Shown piece after piece: positions 40,179-49,386 of a stretch of DNA of 64,000 nt. The DNA is taken from positions 1 to 64,000 of the forward strand of contig JAQVCA010000004.1 of assembly GCA_028690035.1 (NCBI GenBank), written 5' to 3'. Position 1 is the stretch's first letter. Each line of letters opens with the position of its first letter. The translations under genes and the position numbers were made by a program. This DNA comes from Comamonas sp. (GTDB lineage Bacteria > Pseudomonadota > Gammaproteobacteria > Burkholderiales > Burkholderiaceae_C). The notes beneath the pieces were generated by a model. That model worked only from the letters and a program-made list of their open reading frames with translations. It had not been told where the DNA came from and made no database searches.

Positions 40179-42578
40179 CTAACGCAAAAAACCCAAGCTG
40201 AACACCTGGGGTTGCAGCTTCTCCGTCAGGGCTTGGTAGGCGCTCTCGAACGGGCCAAAGTTCACGGGCGCGGTGTCGCCGCTGGAATTGCGTGCTTTGA
40301 GCGCGTTGCGAATTTGGTACCAGCCAACATCGGGGCGGTTGAGCTTGTATTCATCGCGCACGGTGCGTGCATCGGTGTAAGCAAAGTAGGCTTGCCACAA
40401 GGTGCGACCGGCATCCAATACCGCCTGCGCCTCGGCGGACAAGGGCTTGTCGGCCAGGTACTGCACCATGAAGTCGGACTCGAAGCGGTCTGGGGCGCCC
40501 ACTTCGGCTTCGGTGAAGGGGATGAAATGGTTGACCAGCGACCAGGTTTTGCCGTTCCATTCGAGGCCGTTGGCGCCTGCCGTTCGGTTGCAACGGTTGA
40601 ACAGCATCCAGATCAGGCAATCGTTTTTAAATTCTTCGGTGAGCGGCTCGGTGGGCTGTAGAAACTGATCGCGGTCGTTGAGCCAATTGGGTCTGACTGC
40701 ACGGCGCATGGCAAAGACTACGGCGGCTTGCCAAAGGTTTTCTGGAGTGATGAAAAAGCCGCGCGCACTGCCATATCCAGAGGAAAAAATGACGGTCTGT
40801 TGTTCAGCGTGCTGCAAATCGTTTCCACCGGACAGCATGTAAGCAATCGCACCATCCGCCCATTTCGTTCCTCTCAAATCTTTGGTGGCGGTAGCAGGAA
40901 TGACGGCATTTTTCAAAGGAACAACTGCAACATTGTTTGTTTTTGGCCGAACAAACCACTCACTGAGACACTGAGTGCTTGGCACGTTAAAGAAGACCTT
41001 TTCACCGATAGCTTGAGCATCTTTGTCGAGCACTTCAGCACGAATTTCCGTGATAGGCATCTTCGAATTTTGGTCAGTTTTCCAGACCAAAAACCCAATT
41101 GGAAACTTTCCGCTCAGTCCATCAAAAGCCTGGTTATGCACCACAAAGCCACCCAAATATCGCGCGTTCCATGCAGCCCGAAACTTTGCAAGGGTAGGCG
41201 CATTCACATACTTCAAAGTGCTAAACATCGCCAAAGTGGCCGTGGGCATTTCTTGTGCAATTCGTGCCACAAACTGCATAAATAGCTCATTACTGGCCCT
41301 GCCGTAATCGGCCATTGCTCGGGCAGCAAATTTTGTTTTTGCTACGCCTGACTTGTTTTCTGCGCCAACCAATCCTGTGGAAATGTTCTCAAAATTCGTT
41401 GCCTCCGCATACGGCGGATTGATCAGCACCAAAATCTTTTTCCCCGCCGCCATCGCATCGCGCAGCCCCTGCGGCACCTTGTTGGTCAGGCTGTAGTCGA
41501 TCTTGCCGTCGTCGGTAATGTCGTCGTTCAGGTAGTCGTACTGAAAACGCTGCGCCGCCACGCAGGTTTTGGTGGCGCGCATCACGTCAATGTCGGCCTG
41601 ATCCAGCGTGCTCATATAAATGTTGCGCGGATTGCTGTGCTTAACCTCCAGGTTGCCCACGCCGCAGCACATATCCCACACGATGTATTCGCGCTGCCAG
41701 TTCTTGCCCAGCGTTTCAGTCAGCTTGTCGTAGGCTTTATCCACCACATGCAGCGGCGTGTAATACGCGCCTTTGAAGCTGCGCTCATCCACCGGAATCA
41801 GGTTATCGCGGCGCTCCAGCAGGTAATTGCGGTATTCGGATTTGGGCGGTTTGTGGTAAATCGCCCAGAACTGGCGGTAGCCCTCTTTATTGCCCAGCTC
41901 GTACATTTTTCCGCCCAAGCTAAACACCGGCGCACCATTTTTGTGCAGCAATTCGGCGGGCAAATTGGCGTGGGTGGACACGGTGCCGTCGTGCATGATG
42001 TCCGCAAAAAACAGCAGCGCGTAATCTTCTTCGGCCACGCCCGCAATCTCGCGGCCAATCATCGCCACCCATTTATCAAACACCTGTTTCAAGTTATCGG
42101 GTGTGATTTGCGTGCGAATAATGTCGCCCGAGCGAATGGCCGCTTTAACAGTAGCCACAAACTCATCTTCGTGCGTCGAAATTTTGAACGAGACAAAGTG
42201 CGTGCCGATATGGGCCGATATGGTGTCCAGCGCCTCTTGGGTGTACTGGCTGGCAGATTTACCCCATTTGACGGTTTTTTTAGCCAAAAATGGCAGAACA
42301 TCTGCCGTTTTCATAATGGCGGCTTTTTCTGTATCGATCACCGCCAAAAATGGCGGCAGCGCCTCGCCCGCATTCAACGCCACCTGCACGTAATGCAGCA
42401 GCTGCGTAAACATGGCGTAGCTGGAGTTTCTGCCGGTGTCTTTGGCCTCAAACCATATTTCTTGGGTCTGAATATCGATCAAGCCCTTGGTGTAGCTTTT
42501 CAGGCCCAAGGCTTTGATGTACGCATCTTTAACGTCTTCTTCGCTCTTGGCGGCTTTTAATTGGGTGTAGAGGCTCAC
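40179..42578 (-). CDS. Single-chain restriction-modification enzyme (type IIG-like)
   Basis: A 799-residue protein. The N-terminal part has a PD-(D/E)XK nuclease signature, GLIDIQTQEIWFEAKD (Asp35, Glu44, Lys46). The adenine methyltransferase part has GAYYTP (motif X, 271-276), VWDMCCGVGNLE (motif I, near 303) and LINPPYAE (motif IV, 388-391). The C-terminal 350 residues probably hold target recognition. One chain thus could cut and methylate the same DNA site. GTG at 42578 begins VSLYTQLKAAKSEEDV; a TTG at 42662 is less likely. The sequence is visibly more AT-rich than its neighbours. No separate S or R gene accompanies it. Confidence 0.85.
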   Translation of the reverse strand: MSLYTQLKAAKSEEDVKDAYIKALGLKSYTKGLIDIQTQEIWFEAKDTGRNSSYAMFTQLLHYVQVALNAGEALPPFLAVIDTEKAAIMKTADVLPFLAKKTVKWGKSASQYTQEALDTISAHIGTHFVSFKISTHEDEFVATVKAAIRSGDIIRTQITPDNLKQVFDKWVAMIGREIAGVAEEDYALLFFADIMHDGTVSTHANLPAELLHKNGAPVFSLGGKMYELGNKEGYRQFWAIYHKPPKSEYRNYLLERRDNLIPVDERSFKGAYYTPLHVVDKAYDKLTETLGKNWQREYIVWDMCCGVGNLEVKHSNPRNIYMSTLDQADIDVMRATKTCVAAQRFQYDYLNDDITDDGKIDYSLTNKVPQGLRDAMAAGKKILVLINPPYAEATNFENISTGLVGAENKSGVAKTKFAARAMADYGRASNELFMQFVARIAQEMPTATLAMFSTLKYVNAPTLAKFRAAWNARYLGGFVVHNQAFDGLSGKFPIGFLVWKTDQNSKMPITEIRAEVLDKDAQAIGEKVFFNVPSTQCLSEWFVRPKTNNVAVVPLKNAVIPATATKDLRGTKWADGAIAYMLSGGNDLQHAEQQTVIFSSGYGSARGFFITPENLWQAAVVFAMRRAVRPNWLNDRDQFLQPTEPLTEEFKNDCLIWMLFNRCNRTAGANGLEWNGKTWSLVNHFIPFTEAEVGAPDRFESDFMVQYLADKPLSAEAQAVLDAGRTLWQAYFAYTDARTVRDEYKLNRPDVGWYQIRNALKARNSSGDTAPVNFGPFESAYQALTEKLQPQVFSLGFLR

Positions 42579-42668
42579 GGTAGGGTCTCGCAGATCAATA
42601 AATAAAGGGGCAAGCAGAAAATGGGCATTATTTTGGCTGGGTTTGCACTGTACCAAATTCAACCAAAT

Positions 42669-42714
42669 CAGCTTCTAGCCCTTACCCAGCAAGCGCGAGC
42701 AGCTCTTTTTTTTA
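42669..42714. repeat. Dispersed palindrome copy 9
   Basis: AGCTTCTAGCCCTTACCCAG is followed by CAAGCGCGAGCAGCTCTTTTTTTT. It lies upstream of the restriction-modification gene and is the only copy not at a gene 3' end in the present order. Confidence 0.65.
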
Positions 42715-42923
42715 GCACCCCCAGCGGGCTGGGGCTCATAAGAGGCCTGCTTGGCTGAGCATCCACAAGTTGGCAATAAAGTTGGCAAGCAACTTAGAAA
42801 AATAGCCATAAAAATAATTAAAAACAAAGAGTTATCAGCAACGCAAACTTGGCGAATGATGGCGCTCCACAGATCACTCCATCGGGTGAAAAAGACACCT
42901 TCCTGCAACAGCACCACCACCTC
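42715..42923. other. AT-rich right arm of the restriction-modification segment
   Basis: About 200 bp with an AT-rich core (42785-42840). Short frames exist on both strands, but none has a recognisable product. It may carry the promoter of the minus-strand restriction-modification gene. The plus frame entering the repeat reads [16 protein letters not shown], a fusion of unrelated sequence to the chemoreceptor tail. Confidence 0.4.
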
Positions 42924-42968
42924 ATGGTCACTTTCCGCCTCGTGGCCAACGACAGCGCTGCGCCGTAA
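42924..42968 (+). repeat. 45-bp direct repeat, right copy
   Basis: Identical to 39962-40006. It restores the chemoreceptor 3' end including the stop codon but has no chemoreceptor gene in front of it. It marks the right border of the inserted segment. Confidence 0.95.
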
Positions 42969-43017
42969 AATCTGCGGCTTTGCCGCTTTGGCGGTTGTTC
43001 TTCCCCTGCGCCAGCAC

Positions 43018-43057
43018 GCGCGCTCAGCGTCTTTAGACGCCCTGGGCGCGCTTTTTT
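43018..43057 (+). terminator. Strong hairpin with T-run in the purE leader
   Basis: Nested arms GCGCGC and GCGTC pair with GACGC and GCGCGC around loop TTTA, followed by six T. It ends 11 bp before the purE start codon. It may end upstream transcripts or act as an attenuator of purEK. Confidence 0.7.
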
Positions 43058-43068
43058 ACTTTCACACT

Positions 43069-43566
43069 ATGCAAGCAGCCATCCAAGTTGGTGTGGTCAT
43101 GGGCTCCAGCAGCGACTGGGACACCATGCAGCACGCCGTTGCCATCCTCCAGCAATTCGGTATCGCGTTTGAGGCGCAGGTGGTCTCGGCCCACCGCATG
43201 CCCGACGACATGTTCCGCTACGCCGAAGCGGCCGCCGAGCGCGGCCTCAAGGCCATCATTGCGGGCGCGGGCGGCGCAGCCCACCTGCCCGGCATGATTG
43301 CGGCCAAAACCCCCGTGCCCGTGCTGGGCGTGCCCGTGGCCAGCCGCCATCTGCAGGGTGTGGATTCGCTGCACAGCATTGTGCAAATGCCCAAGGGCGT
43401 GCCCGTGGCCACGTTTGCCATTGGCCAAGCCGGGGCGGCCAATGCCGCGCTGTTTGCCGTGGCGCTGCTGGCCAACGAAGACCCGGCCCTGCGCGCCCAG
43501 CTCAATGCCTTCCGCGCCGAGCAGACCGAAGCGGCGCGCGCCATGACTTTGCCGGTGAACGCATGA
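43069..43566 (+). CDS. purE: N5-carboxyaminoimidazole ribonucleotide mutase
   Basis: PurE converts N5-CAIR to CAIR in purine synthesis. The 165-residue protein has [16 protein letters not shown] near the N-terminus, the conserved SAHRMPD, and [15 protein letters not shown] at 43069 is canonical; no clear ribosome binding site precedes it, only a T-run from the leader hairpin. The gene overlaps purK by 4 bp. PurC, the next enzyme, is encoded at 15.8 kb. Confidence 0.97.
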   Translation: MQAAIQVGVVMGSSSDWDTMQHAVAILQQFGIAFEAQVVSAHRMPDDMFRYAEAAAERGLKAIIAGAGGAAHLPGMIAAKTPVPVLGVPVASRHLQGVDSLHSIVQMPKGVPVATFAIGQAGAANAALFAVALLANEDPALRAQLNAFRAEQTEAARAMTLPVNA

Positions 43567-44735
43567 GCGCCCCTGACTCGCCCGTGATCCTGCCCGGCGC
43601 GACGCTGGGCGTACTGGGGGGCGGCCAGCTGGGCCGCATGTTTGCCCACGCGGCGCAGGCCATGGGCTATTTCACCGCCGTGCTCGACCCCGATGCCACC
43701 AGCCCTGCAGGGCGCATCAGCCACCAGCACATTCGCAGCGGCTACAGCGACGCACACGGCCTGGCCGAGCTGGCCCGCGTCTGCGCCGCCGTCACCACCG
43801 AGTTTGAAAACGTGCCCGCTGCCAGCCTGAACCAGCTGGCGCAGACCCTGCCGGTCGCGCCCGCCGGGTCGGCGGTGGCCATTGCCCAAGACCGCGCCGC
43901 CGAAAAGGCCCACTTTGTGCGCTGCGGCGTGCCCGTAGCGCCGCACGCCGTGATCGAAACGCCCGAGCAACTGGCGGCAGTGCCCGCCGACCTGCTGCCC
44001 GGCATTTTGAAAACCGCCCGCATGGGCTACGACGGCAAGGGCCAGGTGCGCGTCAAGACTTTGGAAGAACTGGCCCAGGCCTGGGATGAGCTGGGCCGCG
44101 TGGCCTGCGTGCTGGAAAAAATGCTGCCCCTGGCGCACGAGTGCTCCGTCATCGTCGCCCGTGGCCGCGATGGCCAGATCGTGCACCTGCCGGTGCAGCG
44201 CAATCTGCACCGCGATGGCATTCTGGCCGTGACCGAGGTGTATGAAGGAAATTTGCCTTCAGCCCAAGCCCAGCAAGCGCTGGCAGCTGCCAAATCGGTA
44301 GCAGAAGGCCTGCAGTATGTGGGCGTGCTGTGCGTCGAGTTTTTTGTGCTGCAAGACGGCAGCCTGGTGGTCAATGAGATCGCCCCACGCCCACACAACA
44401 GCGGCCACTACAGCCAAAACGGCTGCGATGTCTCGCAGTTTGAGCTGCAGGTGCGTTGCATGACCGGCCTGCCGCTGGTGCAGCCGCGCCTGCACAGCGC
44501 CAGCATCATGCTCAACCTGCTGGGCGATTTGTGGTTCAAAGACAGCGACACCGCCCAGACGCCCGCATGGGATCAGGTGCTGGCGCTGCCCGGCTGCCAC
44601 CTGCACCTGTACGGCAAGGTCGAGGCCAAGCGCGCGCGCAAGATGGGGCACCTGAACATCACCGCCGCTACGCCCGCGCAGGCGCGCGCCACGGCGCTGC
44701 AGGCTGCCACCATTTTGGGCATCGAGGCGTTTTGA
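43563..44735 (+). CDS. purK: 5-(carboxyamino)imidazole ribonucleotide synthase
   Basis: PurK makes N5-CAIR from AIR, bicarbonate and ATP for PurE. The 390-residue ATP-grasp protein has [33 protein letters not shown] and [15 protein letters not shown]. Its ATG overlaps the purE stop. TsaC starts 2 bp after its stop, so the three genes likely share a transcript. Confidence 0.97.
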   Translation: MSAPDSPVILPGATLGVLGGGQLGRMFAHAAQAMGYFTAVLDPDATSPAGRISHQHIRSGYSDAHGLAELARVCAAVTTEFENVPAASLNQLAQTLPVAPAGSAVAIAQDRAAEKAHFVRCGVPVAPHAVIETPEQLAAVPADLLPGILKTARMGYDGKGQVRVKTLEELAQAWDELGRVACVLEKMLPLAHECSVIVARGRDGQIVHLPVQRNLHRDGILAVTEVYEGNLPSAQAQQALAAAKSVAEGLQYVGVLCVEFFVLQDGSLVVNEIAPRPHNSGHYSQNGCDVSQFELQVRCMTGLPLVQPRLHSASIMLNLLGDLWFKDSDTAQTPAWDQVLALPGCHLHLYGKVEAKRARKMGHLNITAATPAQARATALQAATILGIEAF

Positions 44736-44737
44736 GC

Positions 44738-45736
44738 ATGATTCTGGACGGCCAGCAGGCTTCTTCCATCCAGGCCGCGGCCCAGGCACTGGCGCAAGGG
44801 CGCCTGCTGGGCCTGCCCACCGAAACCGTGTATGGCCTGGCCGCCGACAGCGACAACGATGCCGCCGTGGCGCAAATTTTTGCCGCCAAGGGGCGTCCGG
44901 CCAACCACCCGCTGATCGTGCATGTGGCCAACGCCCAGGCCATCACGCGCTATGCCCAAGAAGTGCCGCTGTTTGCGCAGCAGCTCATCGATGCGTTCTG
45001 GCCCGGCCCGCTCACCGTGATCCTGCCGCGCCTGCCCGGTGCCGCCAATGCTTCCACCGGCGGGCAAGACAGCGTGGGCCTGCGCTGCCCCTCGCATCCG
45101 GTGGCACAGGCCGTGCTCAAGGCCTGCCAGCAGCTAACCCCGCCCGTCTGGGGCGTGTCCGCGCCCAGCGCCAACCCATTTGGGCGCGTTAGCCCGACCA
45201 CGGCGCAGCATGTGGCCGCCGAGTTCGGCGACGACCTGCTCGTGCTTGATGGCGGCGCCTGCGCAGTCGGGATTGAATCGACCATCGTGGACTGCACGCG
45301 CGGCGTGCCCGTGCTGCTGCGCCCCGGCGCTATCACGCGCGACGACATCGAACGTGCCTGCGGCCAGCGCCCGCTCTCTAAAGAAGAGCTGTCCACGCAG
45401 GCCCCACGGGCCTCAGGCACGCTTTTGGCCCACTATGCCCCCAACGCCAAGGTGCGTTTGATGGAGACCCGGCAGCTCCAGGCGGCGCTGGACATCCTGG
45501 GCCCGGATGCCCCGGCACTGGCCATCTACCACCGCAGCCCCTTGCGCAGCACAGCGCGCCAGCTGCAGCTGCGCGCCATGCCTGCCAGCGCCGCAGACGC
45601 TGCACGCCAGCTGTTTGGCGACCTGCGCGCGCTGGACGCCCTGGGCGTGCCGTTGATCTGGGTGGAAACCCCGCCCGACAGCGCCGACTGGGAAGGCGTG
45701 CGCGACCGCCTGCAGCGCGCCGCAGCGGCGGGTTAA
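44738..45736 (+). CDS. tsaC: L-threonylcarbamoyladenylate synthase (Sua5 type)
   Basis: The enzyme makes threonylcarbamoyl-AMP from Thr, bicarbonate and ATP for the t6A37 modification of tRNA. The 332-residue protein has the YrdC domain (GRLLGLPTETVYGLAADS, KGRPANHPLIVHV, SAPSANPFGRVSPT, GIESTIVDC). A C-terminal Sua5 domain follows (ASGTLLAHYAPNAKV), so it is the long Sua5 form. TsaB of the same pathway is encoded at 60.8 kb. It is convergent with mnmE. Confidence 0.95.
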   Translation: MILDGQQASSIQAAAQALAQGRLLGLPTETVYGLAADSDNDAAVAQIFAAKGRPANHPLIVHVANAQAITRYAQEVPLFAQQLIDAFWPGPLTVILPRLPGAANASTGGQDSVGLRCPSHPVAQAVLKACQQLTPPVWGVSAPSANPFGRVSPTTAQHVAAEFGDDLLVLDGGACAVGIESTIVDCTRGVPVLLRPGAITRDDIERACGQRPLSKEELSTQAPRASGTLLAHYAPNAKVRLMETRQLQAALDILGPDAPALAIYHRSPLRSTARQLQLRAMPASAADAARQLFGDLRALDALGVPLIWVETPPDSADWEGVRDRLQRAAAAG

Positions 45737-45789
45737 GTAGTACCTGCGTACCGCTCAGCGCAGGCGCGCCCTGGCGTCGCCTTGCGCCC

Positions 45790-47205
45790 TCACTTGCCGA
45801 TGCAAAAGCTGCTGAAGATCACGCCCAGCAGGTCGTCCGAGGTGAACTCGCCCGTGATGGCGCCAAGATGGTTGTGCGCCAGACGCAGCTCTTCGGCCAG
45901 CAGGTCTAGGGCCGGCGTCGGGCTTTGCAGCTGCGCGTGCGCTTCTTGCAGGTGGGCCTGCGTGGCTTGCAGCGCTTCGACGTGGCGCGCGCGGGCGATG
46001 TACAGGCCTTCGGCAGCCGATTGCCAGCCGGCAATTTCCAGCAAGCGCTGGCGCAGGGCATCCAAGCCTTCGCCCAGCTTGGCCGACAGCAGCAGGCCAT
46101 CTTGCACCGATGGTTCGGCGTTCAGCGTGGGCGCCGCATCGGCCTTGTTCCACACATGCAGCACGGGCACGCTCTGGGGCAGCTTTTGCGCGAGCACGCG
46201 GGCAATGTCGGCATCGGCGCTGCGGTAGTCCTGGGCATCCTGGCGCGTCAGGTCGTGCAAAAACAGCACGGCATCGGCGCGGGCGATTTCTTCCCAGGCG
46301 CGTTCGATGCCAATGCGCTCGACGGCGTCGTCGCTTTCGCGCAGACCAGCGGTGTCGATCACATGCAGCGGCACGCCGTTGATCTGGATGGTTTCCTGCA
46401 CCTTGTCGCGCGTGGTGCCCGCAATCGGGGTGACGATGGCAAGCTCCGCCCCGGCCAGGGCGTTGAGCAGCGAGCTTTTGCCCGCATTGGGCTGCCCAGC
46501 AATCACCACCTTGATGCCCTCGCGCAGCAGCGCGCCTTGCTGGGTGCGGGTGAGCACCACGTCCAGTTGCGTTTGCAGGCGCTCAAGCTGGCCCCAGGCA
46601 TCGGCCTGCTGCAAAAAATCGATTTCTTCTTCGGGGAAGTCCAGCGTGGCTTCGACCAGCATGCGCAGGTGGATCAGCGCATCGCGCAAGGTGGTGATCT
46701 CGCGCGAGAAGTCGCCCGACAGCGACCGGCTGGCGCTGCGTGCGGCGGCGGCGGTGCTGGCGTCGATCAGGTCGGCAATGGCTTCGGCCTGGGCCAGGTC
46801 GATCTTGTCGTTAAAGAAAGCGCGCTCGGTGAACTCGCCGGGCTGGGCCAGGCGCAGCGCAGGCAGCACGGGCTGGTCATCGGCGCCGCGCTCCTGCGCC
46901 GCTTCCAGGCAGCGCGCCAGCAGCAGTTGCAGCACCACGGGGCCGCCGTGCGCTTGCAGCTCCAGCACGTCTTCGCCGGTGTAGCTGTGCGGGCCGGGGA
47001 AGTACAGCGCCAGACCGTGGTCCAGCGGGGCGCCTTGGGCGTCGGGGAAGGGCAGGTAAGTGGCTTCGCGCGCGCGCAGATCGCGCCCGAGCAGGTGGCG
47101 CACAAAGCCGGCGAGCTGGCGGCCCGAAACGCGCACCATGCCCACCGCCCCGCGTCCGGGTGCAGTGGCAATGGCAACGATGGGATCGTGGTGGCGTGCA
47201 AGCAT
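45790..47205 (-). CDS. mnmE: tRNA modification GTPase MnmE
   Basis: MnmE with MnmG modifies U34 of several tRNAs. The 471-residue protein has the tetrahydrofolate-binding N-terminal domain ([20 protein letters not shown]), a central G domain (P-loop [12 protein letters not shown] at 238-249, later DTAGLRES) and the C-terminal FCIGK with the catalytic Cys. It is downstream of yidC on the minus strand, the usual order near the origin. Confidence 0.98.
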   Translation of the reverse strand: MLARHHDPIVAIATAPGRGAVGMVRVSGRQLAGFVRHLLGRDLRAREATYLPFPDAQGAPLDHGLALYFPGPHSYTGEDVLELQAHGGPVVLQLLLARCLEAAQERGADDQPVLPALRLAQPGEFTERAFFNDKIDLAQAEAIADLIDASTAAAARSASRSLSGDFSREITTLRDALIHLRMLVEATLDFPEEEIDFLQQADAWGQLERLQTQLDVVLTRTQQGALLREGIKVVIAGQPNAGKSSLLNALAGAELAIVTPIAGTTRDKVQETIQINGVPLHVIDTAGLRESDDAVERIGIERAWEEIARADAVLFLHDLTRQDAQDYRSADADIARVLAQKLPQSVPVLHVWNKADAAPTLNAEPSVQDGLLLSAKLGEGLDALRQRLLEIAGWQSAAEGLYIARARHVEALQATQAHLQEAHAQLQSPTPALDLLAEELRLAHNHLGAITGEFTSDDLLGVIFSSFCIGK

Positions 47206-47236
47206 GGGGGCCTCGGTCGGAAGTCAGGGTGTTATG

Positions 47237-47330
47237 AAAAAAAGAGCTGGTTGCGCTTATCTGGTAAAGATTTCATGATGTTTTTGGCTTGAAATCTTTG
47301 CCAGATAAGCGGCAGCAGCTATGCTTTATG
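47237..47330. repeat. Dispersed palindrome copy 10 (long form)
   Basis: Ends are AGAGCTGGTTGCGCTTATCTGG and CCAGATAAGCGGCAGCAGCT. The nested stem is AAAGATTTCA/TGAAATCTTT, and the loop contains TTTTTGGCTT, also seen in copy 3. It lies downstream of yidC on the minus strand. Confidence 0.8.
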
Positions 47331-47380
47331 AAACGACAATGGCCGCATCAAGCGGCCATTGGATCATGCGGGGGCAAGAC

Positions 47381-49072
47381 TTATTTGCTGTCTGGCGCCG
47401 GATGCTTTTTGAACGGATGGTTGAACTGCGGTGGCACCCCCATCCGCACGTTGATGACCCACTGCTGGGCAATCGACAGGATGTTGTTGGTGAGCCAGTA
47501 CAGCACCAGGCCAGCCGGGAACATGAAGAACATGAAGCTGAACATCAGCGGCATGAGCCACATCAGCTTGGCCTGCATGGGATCGGGTGGCACGGGGTTG
47601 AGCGCCACTTGCAGCAGCGAGGACAGGCCCATCAGCACCGGCAGGATGTACAGCGGGTCTTTGGCCGACAGGTCGGTGATCCACAAAATCCAGGGCGCTT
47701 GGCGAATCTCTACGCTGGACAGCAGCACCCAGTACAGCGCGATGAACACCGGAATCTGGATCATGATCGGCAGGCAGCCGCCCAGCGGATTGACTTTTTC
47801 TTCGCGGTAGATGCGCATCATCTCTTGCTGCATCTGCTGGGGTTTGTCCTTGAGGCGCTCGCGCATTTCTTGCAGGCGCGGGCCCAGGGCCTTCATCTTG
47901 GCCATGCTGGCGTAGGCCTTGGCGTTGAGCCAGTAGAAGGCGATTTTCAGCAGCAGCACCAGGCCGACGATGGCCCAGCCCCAGTTGCCCAGCACGTCGT
48001 GGATGGCGTCCAGCAGCCAGTACAGGGGCTTGGCCAGGATGGTGAACATGCCGTAGTCCTTGACCAGCTCCAAGCCGGGGGCCAGGCTTTCCATCATCTT
48101 TTCTTCTTGCGGGCCGATGAACAAGCGCGCTTCTTCGCTCTTGCTTTGGCCCGGCTCGATGGTGCCCAAACTGGTGATCATGCCGGCGGTGTAGAACTTG
48201 TCGTCCAGCTTGCGCGCAAAGTTCTCGCGCTCAACGCCCTGGGCCAGCAACCAGGCGCTGGCAAAGTAGTGCTGCACCATGGCCACGTAGCCGTTGTCGG
48301 CGTTCTTCTCAAACGTGGCTTTGCCTTTGTCCAGATCGGCAAATTCCACCTTCTGGTACTTGCTCGCTTCGCTGTAAAAGGCCGGGCCGGTGAAGGTCGA
48401 GTAGAAGGCGTTGCCGCCATCGAGCGGCATGTTGTCACGCATCAGCTGCAGGTACAGCTGGGGGTTGATGCTCTGGCCGCTGGTGTTGATGATTTCATGC
48501 TTGACGCCAATGTCGTAGGCGCCGCGGCGCAGCGTCAAGGTTTTGACCAGCTTGACGCCATCCATCTCGGGCGACTCCAGGCGCACCGTCAGGCTGTCTT
48601 GGCCCTCTTGGAGGGTGCGCGCGCCGGGCTGCAGCTGCATCACGGTTTTGTGCGTGGGGTAGTTGCCGCCAATCAGGCCGGTTTGCGCCAGGTAGCTGTG
48701 CTCGGGCGTGTCCTGCAGCAGCACCACGGGCTGGCTGCGGTCGTTGTCGGCGGCGTAGTCCAGCAGCTCGGTGCGCACCACGGTGCCGCCGCGCGTGTCC
48801 AGCGTCAGGCGCAGCACATCGGTGCTCAGGGTGATGCGCTCGCTGGCCGCAGCGGCCTCGGCGCCGCCCGCCGCCAGGGCCGCAGCGCTGGCGCTGGCCG
48901 TGGGAGCGGGCACGCCGTCGGCCTGGGCCGCCGGTGCGCCTGCAGGCGCGCTGGCCGTGGGAGCAGGGAAGAAGGTGGCAGGCTTGCCATTGTGGATTTG
49001 CCAGTTGTCCCAGAGCATGATCAGGGAGAAGGCAAACACCACCCACAAAATGGTGCGGCGAATATCGGTCAT
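47381..49072 (-). CDS. yidC: Membrane protein insertase YidC
   Basis: YidC inserts and folds inner-membrane proteins, alone or with SecYEG. The 563-residue protein has an N-terminal membrane helix (RTILWVVFAFSLIMLWDNW) and a large periplasmic domain to about residue 350. The conserved five-helix core follows, with QEMMRIYREEKVNPLGGCLP and a charged C-terminus. Its start overlaps the yidD stop by 4 bp. Confidence 0.98.
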   Translation of the reverse strand: MTDIRRTILWVVFAFSLIMLWDNWQIHNGKPATFFPAPTASAPAGAPAAQADGVPAPTASASAAALAAGGAEAAAASERITLSTDVLRLTLDTRGGTVVRTELLDYAADNDRSQPVVLLQDTPEHSYLAQTGLIGGNYPTHKTVMQLQPGARTLQEGQDSLTVRLESPEMDGVKLVKTLTLRRGAYDIGVKHEIINTSGQSINPQLYLQLMRDNMPLDGGNAFYSTFTGPAFYSEASKYQKVEFADLDKGKATFEKNADNGYVAMVQHYFASAWLLAQGVERENFARKLDDKFYTAGMITSLGTIEPGQSKSEEARLFIGPQEEKMMESLAPGLELVKDYGMFTILAKPLYWLLDAIHDVLGNWGWAIVGLVLLLKIAFYWLNAKAYASMAKMKALGPRLQEMRERLKDKPQQMQQEMMRIYREEKVNPLGGCLPIMIQIPVFIALYWVLLSSVEIRQAPWILWITDLSAKDPLYILPVLMGLSSLLQVALNPVPPDPMQAKLMWLMPLMFSFMFFMFPAGLVLYWLTNNILSIAQQWVINVRMGVPPQFNHPFKKHPAPDSK

Positions 49073-49386
49073 GAGGACTTCTTGCGAGAGGAAGACGGAG
49101 AAGACGAAGCCGGAGGCGAGGGCGAGGACAGGTCAGCGCGATCGAGCAAACGACGAAAGAGCCGTGGCGCCACCTCGGGCACGGGATCGTGCCCCCCGGC
49201 ACACCAGGGGTGGCAGCGCAGCAGGCGGCAGGCCGTCAGGTAGCTGCCCGTGGCCGCACCGTGCTGCTGCAGCGCCTGCAGGCTGTAGGCCGAGCAGGTG
49301 GGCTCAAACCGGCAGCTCGAACCCAGCCAAGGGCTTAAAAAATAGCGGTAGCCACGCACCAGGCCCATGAGCAGCGCGCGCATCAT
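49069..49386 (-). CDS. yidD: Membrane protein insertion efficiency factor YidD
   Basis: This is a 105-residue small membrane-associated protein. The family core GYRYFLSPWLGSSCRFEPTC, then SAYSLQALQQHG and RCHPWCAGGHDPVP, is complete. The C-terminal tail is Ser/Pro-rich and longer than usual. It assists YidC-dependent insertion. It overlaps rnpA upstream and yidC downstream, each by 4 bp. Confidence 0.95.
   Translation of the reverse strand: MMRALLMGLVRGYRYFLSPWLGSSCRFEPTCSAYSLQALQQHGAATGSYLTACRLLRCHPWCAGGHDPVPEVAPRLFRRLLDRADLSSPSPPASSSPSSSRKKSS

Noticed and set aside
42579-42662. TTG start of the RM enzyme at 42662
   Set aside because: The extra 28 residues look unrelated, and GTG 42578 begins directly with the helical start of the nuclease domain.
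42675-42920. 81-codon minus-strand frame in the right arm of the RM segment
   Set aside because: It runs over repeat copy 9 and its T-run and has no similarity that I recognise.
42969-43057. Small non-coding RNA (6S-like) before purE
   Set aside because: The length is too short and the fold does not show the long bulged rod of 6S RNA.
42751-43068. N-terminal extension of purE through the RM border
   Set aside because: The extension crosses the 45-bp repeat and the leader hairpin out of the chemoreceptor frame; purE begins canonically at 43069.
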